NCBI GenBank assembly: GCA_003243865.1
Contig: QHBQ01000011.1
Span: forward strand, 1 to 6,484
Source of the DNA: Candidatus Chloroheliales bacterium
GTDB lineage: Bacteria; Chloroflexota; Chloroflexia; QHBQ01
Direction of reading: 5' to 3'
DNA length: 6,484 nucleotides
This document shows, in pieces, positions 1-5,300 of the stretch (position 1 is the stretch's first letter; each line of letters begins with the position of its first letter). Made by a program: the position numbers and the translations under genes. Below the pieces are notes generated by a model. It worked only from the letters and a program-made list of their open reading frames with translations, searched no databases and was not told the DNA's origin.

Positions 1-3000
1 AGGTCAGCCTCACGATTGACAACAGCAGCGGGGCGCTGCCGATTGAGTTCAACGAGGTGGTGATTACCCGCCGCGCCTACCGCGACGGCAACAACGAATA
101 CTACGTCAATCGCAGTCGGGTGCGGCTGCGCGATGTTGCCGAACTGACCGCCAACCTCAATCACGCCTATACCATCATCAATCAGGGGCTAGTGGACGCC
201 GCCCTCAGCCAGCGACCGGAAGAGCGCCGCGCCCTGTTCGAGGCGGCGGCGGGCATTGCTCACTTCTACAGCCAGAAGGAGCAGACCGAACTGCGCCTGC
301 GCCAGACCGAGGATAACGCGGTACGGCTCAACGACATCGCCACTGAACTTGAACCGCGCCTGCGCCAGTTGGAGCGACAGGCCAAACTTGCCCGCGACGC
401 CCGCCGCCTTAGCGACGAGCTTAATGCCCGCTTGCTGGCCTGGTACAGCGTGCGCTATGCCGCCGCCCGCGCTGCCGTTGCTGTGGCGGAGGCGGCGGTC
501 AATCGGCTGCAATCGGGGGTGGACAGCGCTACCGCCACCGTTGAAGCCGCCCGCGCGGAGGAAGCTGCCGCCCGCGTGGCAGTGCAGGCCGCCCGCCAGG
601 AGCTTGACCAGGTCACTGGCGAGCGCAACGCCATCGCCCGTCGCCGCGAGGAGCTTGAGCGCACCACTACCGCTGCTACTGTTAACCTTGCCGCGCTGCT
701 GCGCCAGAGCGAGGAGCAGAGCGCTGCGATTGCCGATGATGAGCGGTTGATTCAGCAGCGCGGCAAAGCGGTCGCCACCGCCGAAACCGAGCTAGCCGCC
801 GCCGAGCAGCGACTTGCCAGCCTGCGGATGGAACTGACCGCCGTCGAGAGCGAGAGCCGGGCGGCGGACGCCGCCTTCACCGCCCTGGAGCAGCAGCTAG
901 CCGCCACCAGCCGCGCCCACACCAACGCCAGCGCCGCTCTGGCCGCCGCCGAGCGGGCTGCCGCCGATGCTGACCATGCGCTGGCCCGCGCCCGCCAGCA
1001 GGCTGTCATCGCCATCAATATGCTGCCGCCGCTTGAGCAACGGGTTGCTGAAGCAGAGCGAACGTTGTTCGCGGCGCAGGATGCAGTGAACAAGGCAATT
1101 GCGACCCAGGATAAGGCCCGTGCTCGCCTCACCATACTTGAGCAAGACCTCACCACCGCAATTGAGCGGCAGCGGGCAGCCGAGGCTGCACTGGTGCCGC
1201 TGCGCACCAGCGAACAGAGGCTGATCGCCCGCAGCGAAGCTCTGGAGCGACTGGCCGAAACCGGCGCCGGCCTGTACAGCGGCGTTCGCGCCATCCTTGA
1301 CGCGAGTAGCGGCAAGCGTAAGATCCTCAGTGGCATTGTCGGCACGGTTGCCAGTCTGATACATACCCCCGCAGAACTGGAAACTGCCATCGAAATCGCG
1401 CTCGGCGGCCACTTGCAAGACATCGTGGTGGACAGCTTTGCCGCCGCAGAAGCGGCGATCACCTACCTCAAGGTGGCGAGGGCGGGCCGCGCCACCCTCC
1501 TGCCGCTCGATACCATCCGCCCACCGCGCAAGCTGAGCCCGCCTACCGCTAAGGGGGTGATCGGCGTGGCTGCCGATCTGATTAGCTATGAACCCAAGCT
1601 CACTGCTGTTGCTGACCTGCTGCTGGGCCGCCACCTGATGGTGGATAGCCTGCCCACCGCTCGCGCCCTGCTGGATAAGCGCGGCGAGTCCTGGACCTTC
1701 GTTACACTTGAGGGCGAAATCGTACGGCCCAACGGGGTGGTCACCGGCGGGGGCGGGCAGGGCAAGGCCGATAGTGGCCTGCTTGCCTGCGAGCGCGAAC
1801 GCCGCGAGCTACCCGCCCAATTGGCCGCCATTCGCGGCGACATCGCTGCTGCCACTGCCACGCAGAATCGCGCCACCGCTGCGGTCAACGCCGCCACCGC
1901 TGCCCGCAACGATGCCCCGGCCGCGCTTAATGCCGCCATCGCCGCGCTGAACATGGCGCAAGTGAGCGCCACTGCTACCAGCGCCGCGCTGGAGCGCGAG
2001 CGGCGCGAACTGGAGTATGCCCGCGCCGCCGTGCAGCAGGCTGAGGCGGCAGCGGCGACAGCCGAGGAAGCCATCCCCACCCGCGCCGCCGAGGTGGGGC
2101 GCAGCCGTGCCACCGTGCAACAGGCCACCGCCGACCTCGAAGCGATCAGCCAATCGGTGCAGCGCGAACGCGATGCCCGCGCCGCCCAGCTTACCGCACT
2201 CGCCCAGTTGCGCGTCAGCCTGCACGCCGGGGAGGACGAACTGCGCCGCCACCGCGCCGCCCTCATTGCTGCCAACGCCGAGCGCGACACCGCCACCCGC
2301 ACCCTCGCCGCCCGCCGCACCCGCCTGGCTCAGTTGCAGGCCGCCACCGATGCTGCCGAGTTGGAACGAACCAGCGCGGTTGCCAATCTCGCCGAACTGA
2401 ATGCCCGCCTCGCCGACCTCGAAGCCAGCCTCCAACCTCTGCATGAGGCGCTGACCGCCGCCGAGCAGGCTGCCGATGCCGCCGCCGCCGCGATTGCCGC
2501 CCGCCAGTCGGGGTTCTTTGAGGTGCAGCAGCAGCAGTCCCGCGCCCGCCTTGCGCTCGAACGCGCCCGTCTCGAAGCTGGCGACGTGCTGCTCCGCGCC
2601 TGCGCCGAGCTTGGTGAGGATGTCGCCCTTGATGACCATCCCTCAACTAATCTCGATGAGAGCCGCATTCAGGGCGAAATCAGCGCGCTACGCGCCCGCC
2701 TTGCCCGCATCGGCACGGTCAACCCGCTGGCGCTCGCAGAGTACGACGAGGTCAGCGCCCGCCACTCCTTCCTCACCACCCAGCTAGCCGACCTGCGCGC
2801 AGCGGCCACCAGCCTGCGCGAAGTTTCGGCTGAACTTGAGCGGACTATGCGCGAACGCTTTGCCACCACCTTCGGTGCGGTTGCCCTGGAGTTTAGCAGG
2901 TTCTTCACCCGCCTGTTCGGCGGCGGCAACGCCCGCCTTGAACTAAGCGCCAGCCGCAATAACGATGGGCCAGAAGGGGTGGAGATCTTCGCCCAGCCGC

Positions 3001-3308
3001 CCGGCAAGCGCTGGCAGCCGCTCGCCTCGCTCTCTGGCGGCGAACGCGCCCTCACTGCGGTGGCGCTCCTCTTCGCCATCCTAGCGGTCAACCCCAGTCC
3101 CTTCTGCCTACTCGACGAGGTTGACGCCGCGCTCGATGAGAGTAATATTGGCCGCTTCACCGCCGCACTGCAAGAACTGGCCCATCGCACTCAGTTCATC
3201 ATCATCACCCACAACCGCGCTACCATCGCCGCCGCACAGTCGGTTTATGGCATCTCCCTCGGCGACGACCACACCTCCCGCGCCATCTCGGTGCATTTGG
3301 GGGAGTAG
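1..3308 (+). CDS. smc: Chromosome segregation ATPase SMC, 5'-truncated by window edge
   Basis: SMC forms the ATP-driven ring that, with ScpA and ScpB, compacts and segregates the chromosome. The reading frame is open from base 3, so the GTG at 57 is an internal valine and not the start. About 80 N-terminal residues with Walker A lie upstream (estimated against B. subtilis SMC). About 1101 residues are visible, giving a normal total near 1180-1190. In order: rest of the N-terminal head (INQGLVDAAL, PEERR, AAGI, about 175-260); first coiled-coil arm (about 270-1250); hinge (about 1255-1790, with a glycine-rich GVVTGGGG end at 1735-1760); second, very alanine-rich arm (about 1790-2850); C-terminal head with LFGGG, signature LSGGE (3030-3044), Walker B FCLLDE (3102-3119), D-loop ALDES and H-loop histidine (3210-3212). 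All visible ATPase motifs are intact. The usual EEAAGI reads EAAAGI here. The TAG stop is four bases from the convergent neighbour's stop. Confidence 0.97.
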   Translation, partial: VSLTIDNSSGALPIEFNEVVITRRAYRDGNNEYYVNRSRVRLRDVAELTANLNHAYTIINQGLVDAALSQRPEERRALFEAAAGIAHFYSQKEQTELRLRQTEDNAVRLNDIATELEPRLRQLERQAKLARDARRLSDELNARLLAWYSVRYAAARAAVAVAEAAVNRLQSGVDSATATVEAARAEEAAARVAVQAARQELDQVTGERNAIARRREELERTTTAATVNLAALLRQSEEQSAAIADDERLIQQRGKAVATAETELAAAEQRLASLRMELTAVESESRAADAAFTALEQQLAATSRAHTNASAALAAAERAAADADHALARARQQAVIAINMLPPLEQRVAEAERTLFAAQDAVNKAIATQDKARARLTILEQDLTTAIERQRAAEAALVPLRTSEQRLIARSEALERLAETGAGLYSGVRAILDASSGKRKILSGIVGTVASLIHTPAELETAIEIALGGHLQDIVVDSFAAAEAAITYLKVARAGRATLLPLDTIRPPRKLSPPTAKGVIGVAADLISYEPKLTAVADLLLGRHLMVDSLPTARALLDKRGESWTFVTLEGEIVRPNGVVTGGGGQGKADSGLLACERERRELPAQLAAIRGDIAAATATQNRATAAVNAATAARNDAPAALNAAIAALNMAQVSATATSAALERERRELEYARAAVQQAEAAAATAEEAIPTRAAEVGRSRATVQQATADLEAISQSVQRERDARAAQLTALAQLRVSLHAGEDELRRHRAALIAANAERDTATRTLAARRTRLAQLQAATDAAELERTSAVANLAELNARLADLEASLQPLHEALTAAEQAADAAAAAIAARQSGFFEVQQQQSRARLALERARLEAGDVLLRACAELGEDVALDDHPSTNLDESRIQGEISALRARLARIGTVNPLALAEYDEVSARHSFLTTQLADLRAAATSLREVSAELERTMRERFATTFGAVALEFSRFFTRLFGGGNARLELSASRNNDGPEGVEIFAQPPGKRWQPLASLSGGERALTAVALLFAILAVNPSPFCLLDEVDAALDESNIGRFTAALQELAHRTQFIIITHNRATIAAAQSVYGISLGDDHTSRAISVHLGE
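1254..1790 (+). other. SMC hinge (dimerisation) domain
   Basis: This part of the smc frame breaks the coiled-coil pattern and has the composition of a globular SMC hinge. It opens with ETGAGLYSGVRAIL, passes through GIVGTVASLI and a block where a serine/alanine helix follows DIVVD, and ends in the conserved glycine-rich turn GVVTGGGG. The hinge dimerises two SMC chains and helps gate DNA entry. The boundaries are estimated by eye from where alanine/glutamate/arginine heptads stop and resume. Confidence 0.85.
1866..1991 (+). repeat. Heptad-repeated alanine coil inside SMC second arm
   Basis: Six consecutive 7-residue blocks run in register: NRATAAV, NAATAAR, NDAPAAL, NAAIAAL, NMAQVSA, TATSAAL. 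Five of them begin with asparagine and most have alanine at the third and fifth or sixth places, so the DNA has a 21-base periodicity without being an exact tandem repeat. This is an 'Ala-coil' with small core residues, which would pack the two SMC strands closely. It contains one proline (in NDAPAAL), unusual inside a coiled coil. It lies about 75 bases after the hinge. Confidence 0.7.
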
Positions 3309-3312
3309 CTAT

Positions 3313-3633
3313 TTACGCTCCAGCCAGCATGGTTGCCCTGACCTCGTTCACGATCTCCTCACGCACCCGCTCATCCTCCAGCGACAATTTCTTCTGACTG
3401 AGTTTACTGGGCGACCACCCTTTGGGCAAGTCGTAGCCGAGGTAACGGTTGCCCAGTTCCTTGCTGGTTGGGCGTTCGCCAACCATAGCCAGCAGCTCGA
3501 CGATTGCTTTGAGTCCGATCAGCTTGAGATGGTCGGTTTCCCTTCGTCGCCCATCCTTGATCTGGGCAAGGGAATAAGGAGCCACGCGCCCATCGCGCGG
3601 TTGCTTGCGCTGTACTAGATGCCACACCTGCAC
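3313..3633 (-). CDS. C-terminal fragment of the frameshifted protein
   Basis: A 106-residue frame opens at a GTG (3633), but coherent protein begins upstream of it: the same frame reads GSPSPAIERALDIRAWHEQIV just before, and this joins the end of the middle fragment (DIGQRM) if one base is restored. It is a charged, helix-rich domain with VVQVWHLVQRKQPRDG, DHLKLIGLKAIVELLAMVGE and GYDLPKGWSPSKLSQKK, of unknown function. The TAA lies four bases from the smc stop on the other strand. Confidence 0.5.
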   Translation of the reverse strand: MQVWHLVQRKQPRDGRVAPYSLAQIKDGRRRETDHLKLIGLKAIVELLAMVGERPTSKELGNRYLGYDLPKGWSPSKLSQKKLSLEDERVREEIVNEVRATMLAGA

Positions 3634-4781
3634 GACGATCTGCTCGTGCCACGCCCTGATGTCCAGCGCCCGTTCGATGGCCGGGCTGGGTGAACCATGC
3701 GCTGCCCTATGTCAGTCGGCTCGCCCAGCCCAGCCTCATCCAGCTTGCCTATCGGCAACTCCGCGTCGCCCAGCAACTCGTCAGCCAACTCATCTTCTAC
3801 ATTCGGCATAGTTGCAGGGGCGGTGATTTGCTCGGCCCCGGTCATGGCAGTTAGGACCGGCTGATCTTGAGGGGCAATAGATGCGGGAAGGTCAATTAGC
3901 GCAGCCTTTTTGAGCGGCGCGGGCGGCTTGGGTACTCGTTTGGAGGCTTTCTGCCGAACAGCAGTGGCGAGGGCGGTCGGCATGGCGTTGGGGTGCGCAG
4001 CCTCCAGCGCCTCTGCAATCATCTGGCGGAGGGCGGTTCGTGCGTCTTCCTGCTCTGCATCGGTTTGATCGCTTACCGCTGTGGCGGCTAGCGGCGGAGG
4101 GGTGCTAGGCTGACCGGTCTGTATCGGGGCTGGCGGGGCCACCGTCGCTGCGGCTGCCGTAATGAGGGCTGATTGGCTGGCAGCTATGTTTGATGCTCCG
4201 CTCGATACTTCTTCAGTAAGTTGGGGCGGCTGCCAGCGCCAGTAGGTGGCGGCTAGCTCACGCTGGCGGGTCGCTAGTTGTTGCAGGTCGCGACGTTCTT
4301 CTTCTAGTTCGGGATAGTCCGCAACCTCCGCTTCCAACTGGGCCAGGTCAGCGGCTGCGGCCTGCGCCCGTTGCCCGACCTGAAGGAACTGTCCCGTCAC
4401 TTCTTCTAGTAGCAAGGCCAGGTAAGCTAGGCGCTCGTTGAACTGGATGCGTTGGTTCAGCTTTTCTGTCCGCCGTTGCGCCCCAACTGCGATGTTCTGT
4501 TCCAGCCCACCGCTCGCCACATCTGTAAAGTCAAAATCTCCCAGCAGCGACTCACTTGCAGTCAGCGCAAACTCCTCCCCGCTAATATCGTTCCCGACCA
4601 TCTCATAGTCCGCGCCAGCCACGTATGCACCCGCCTCGGCCTCGACCTCAACATTGCGGATATTGATCAGGCCGAAGCCGGAAAAACCATTCGTCCTGGT
4701 GTAGGGGTAGACATCGGCATTGAACGAGATGGTCGCCCCGATCGGGGAGAGAAGGTCATGCTTTGGCCTTGTTCCACCCAC
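3615..4781 (-). CDS. Middle fragment with coiled coil and Pro/Ala linker
   Basis: This is the longest open piece of the broken locus: 388 residues from a GTG at 4781. Its first six residues (MGGTRP) and last 26 (from VHPARPSN to RCGI) look like out-of-frame translation. The true content runs from KHDLLSP to DIGQRM. It holds the second half of the beta-rich domain, an acidic stretch, a coiled coil at about residues 106-182 (LNQRIQFNERLAYLALLLEE onward) and a long Pro/Ala/Thr-rich linker. No Shine-Dalgarno was noted ahead of the GTG, so independent translation is doubtful. An automatic gene caller would probably report it as a separate hypothetical protein. Confidence 0.5.
   Translation of the reverse strand: MGGTRPKHDLLSPIGATISFNADVYPYTRTNGFSGFGLINIRNVEVEAEAGAYVAGADYEMVGNDISGEEFALTASESLLGDFDFTDVASGGLEQNIAVGAQRRTEKLNQRIQFNERLAYLALLLEEVTGQFLQVGQRAQAAAADLAQLEAEVADYPELEEERRDLQQLATRQRELAATYWRWQPPQLTEEVSSGASNIAASQSALITAAAATVAPPAPIQTGQPSTPPPLAATAVSDQTDAEQEDARTALRQMIAEALEAAHPNAMPTALATAVRQKASKRVPKPPAPLKKAALIDLPASIAPQDQPVLTAMTGAEQITAPATMPNVEDELADELLGDAELPIGKLDEAGLGEPTDIGQRMVHPARPSNGRWTSGRGTSRSSCRCGI
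3695..3696 (-). other. Frameshift site 2 (one base missing in a G run)
   Basis: On the minus strand the sequence reads cgc atg gtt cac cca, giving QRMVHPARPSN followed by low-quality sequence to a TAG at 3615. Adding one G gives cgc atg ggt tca ccc, which reads QRMGSPSPAIERALDIRAWHEQ and continues to the TAA at 3315-3313. The rescuing frame has its own upstream stop (TGA, about 20 bases before the site), so the two frames can only be joined close to here. Confidence 0.65.
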
Positions 4782-4954
4782 ATATGCGAGGCGATTACGG
4801 TACGGCTCTGCGCTAGGGTGGGGTTGGTGAGCAGCCAGCGTGAGCGGCCATCATCGCGGCTATAAGGATCGGCCTTGATCATGGCGCGGAAGCGGTGGCC
4901 CTGCGGCGGCTGGTTCTGCCAGAGTTGGCGAAGGAGTAGGGTCTGATGTGTCAT
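4667..4954 (-). CDS. N-terminal fragment of the frameshifted protein
   Basis: As written, this frame encodes 95 residues from the ATG at 4954. The first 64 (to EQGQ) belong to the protein. After about 4763 the frame turns into Ser/Pro/Arg-rich sequence (SPRSGRPSRSMPM) of the type produced by reading GC-rich DNA out of frame. The genuine part, with FRAMIKADPYSRDDGRSRW and RTVIASHMWVEQ, leads naturally into KHDLLSPIGATISF in the overlapping frame. It would be a non-functional stub if the frameshift is real. Confidence 0.5.
   Translation of the reverse strand: MTHQTLLLRQLWQNQPPQGHRFRAMIKADPYSRDDGRSRWLLTNPTLAQSRTVIASHMWVEQGQSMTFSPRSGRPSRSMPMSTPTPGRMVFPASA
4762..4764 (-). other. Frameshift site 1 (one base missing in an A run)
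   Basis: On the minus strand the run reads ggc caa agc atg, giving GQSM and then Pro/Ser/Arg-rich nonsense. With AAAA instead of AAA it reads ggc caa aag cat gac, giving GQKHDLLSP, and the frame stays open for about 1.06 kb. The site is a plain homopolymer without a slippery heptamer. Confidence 0.65.
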
Positions 4955-4963
4955 GATTAGTTA

Positions 4964-4982
4964 AGTATATCATAGCTGTCAA
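4964..4982 (-). promoter_or_regulatory. Possible promoter of the minus-strand locus
   Basis: Reading minus, a perfect TATACT (-10-like) ends nine bases before the ATG at 4954, which would give an almost leaderless message and fit the absence of a Shine-Dalgarno. A perfect TTGACA (-35-like, 4982-4977) lies only seven bases upstream of TATACT, too close to pair with it. At 17 bases it would pair with TAATCA, which overlaps the ATG. The elements are real but their pairing is ambiguous. Confidence 0.3.
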
Positions 4983-5044
4983 TAGGTTGTGATAAGTTGA
5001 AGCTCGGGCCTGTTTCACATTCGGGGGAGTACGCGAGTAAACCT

Positions 5045-5064
5045 GGCTATCCTGTCTGACAGCC
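5045..5064. promoter_or_regulatory. Interrupted inverted repeat, possible operator
   Basis: GGCTATC-CTGTCT-GACAGCC pairs in six of seven positions across a six-base loop, and it also contains the perfect odd-centred palindrome CTGTCTGACAG (5052-5062). It sits near the middle of the divergent spacer, about 90 bases upstream of the minus-strand ATG and about 115 bases upstream of the plus-strand -35. It has no T run, so it is not an intrinsic terminator. A repressor or activator site is possible, but a dyad of this size can also occur by chance. Confidence 0.3.
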
Positions 5065-5179
5065 CTTTGCTGGCATAACTCTTGCTCATCTACAATGCCC
5101 AACCCCTATCAGAGGGCGGTAATATCCCTTGCCCGGCACATTTTTAACTTTCAACCCCGTCGGTGGCAGGGATTTTGCC

Positions 5180-5208
5180 TTGACAAGAGCGGGTGTAAGT
5201 GATACCCT
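5180..5208 (+). promoter_or_regulatory. Sigma70-like promoter with extended -10 for the repeat-protein gene
   Basis: A perfect TTGACA (5180-5185) is followed after 17 bases by TACCCT (5203-5208), which keeps the T-A...T positions of TATAAT and is preceded directly by TGA (5200-5202), an extended -10 TGn. Transcription would begin near 5215 and leave a leader of about 85 bases before the ATG at 5301. This is the best promoter candidate in the window. Confidence 0.55.
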
Positions 5209-5234
5209 TATCGTGCAGAATCAAAGCCCTTAAA

Positions 5235-5271
5235 ATGGGGGTGCAAGGTTGGCAGGTAAACCATCCCCCAT
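5235..5271 (+). promoter_or_regulatory. Two-step hairpin in the 5' leader
   Basis: ATGGGGG (5235-5241) pairs perfectly with CCCCCAT (5265-5271), and inside it GGTT (5247-5250) pairs with AACC (5259-5262) around an eight-base loop GGCAGGTA. The 3' arm ends 13 bases before the Shine-Dalgarno. No T run follows, so it is not a terminator. It could stabilise the mRNA, bind a protein or influence ribosome access. I do not recognise it as a known riboswitch class. Confidence 0.45.
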
Positions 5272-5284
5272 GATATATGCGTAA

Positions 5285-5293
5285 AAGGAGGAG
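5285..5293 (+). promoter_or_regulatory. Strong Shine-Dalgarno of the repeat-protein gene
   Basis: AAGGAGGAG is close to a full complement of the 16S rRNA 3' end and lies seven bases before the ATG at 5301. This fixes the start of a frame that has no stop in the window and indicates high translation. Confidence 0.85.
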
Positions 5294-5300
5294 TATAGCT

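Larger units (their letters stand above)
3313..4954 (-). pseudogene. Unrecognised protein (about 547 aa), split by two frameshifts
   Basis: I do not recognise the family. Read from ATG at 4954 with one base restored near 4762-4764 and one near 3695-3696, the locus gives one continuous protein of 547 residues ending at TAA 3315-3313. Residues about 20-110 look beta-rich (SHMWVEQGQ, then GATISFNADVYPY and GFGLINIRNVEV), possibly a small barrel. About 164-240 is a predicted coiled coil rich in Leu, Gln, Glu and Ala. About 241-400 is a Pro/Ala/Thr-rich linker (KPPAPLKKA). About 420-547 is a charged helical domain (AWHEQIVVQVWHLVQRKQ, then GYDLPKGWSPSKLSQKK). There is no signal peptide or membrane segment, so it is probably cytoplasmic. 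No Shine-Dalgarno precedes the ATG. Both breaks are -1 type and in short homopolymers without a slippery heptamer, so mutation or sequencing error is likelier than programmed frameshifting. Confidence 0.7.
4955..5300. other. Divergent intergenic region (346 bases)
   Basis: No convincing gene lies here; a minus-strand frame at 5102-4860 runs out of frame over the neighbouring gene and has no ribosome binding site I could see. The gap is more AT-rich than its surroundings and carries start signals for both flanking genes: TATACT/TTGACA toward the left, an extended -10 promoter at 5180-5208 toward the right, a dyad at 5045-5064, and a hairpin at 5235-5271. I see no tRNA and no terminator-like hairpin followed by a T run. 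Confidence 0.7.

Noticed and set aside
57..59. GTG at 57 as the start of smc
   Set aside because: The frame is open upstream to base 3 and reads VSLTIDNSSGALPIEFNEV, which is conserved SMC head sequence. The true start is outside the window.
752..2668. Several long minus-strand open frames of 200-280 codons opposite smc
   Set aside because: They overlap the unmistakable SMC frame and encode Ser/Ala/Arg- or Gly-rich low-complexity sequence, as expected from the antisense frames of an alanine-rich, GC-rich gene. No ribosome binding site or motif supports them.
4755..4770. Programmed -1 ribosomal frameshifting at the first break
   Set aside because: The site has no X-XXY-YYZ heptamer, and the tRNAs could not re-pair one base back (CAA to CCA, AGC to AAG). 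The second break likewise lacks one.
5045..5064. Intrinsic terminator of an intergenic transcript
   Set aside because: The stem is short with one mismatch, and neither side has a T run.
4860..5102. 80-codon minus-strand frame crossing the intergenic region
   Set aside because: It overlaps the start of the 4954 gene in another frame, has no recognisable motif and its C-terminal part is Pro/Ala-rich out-of-frame sequence.
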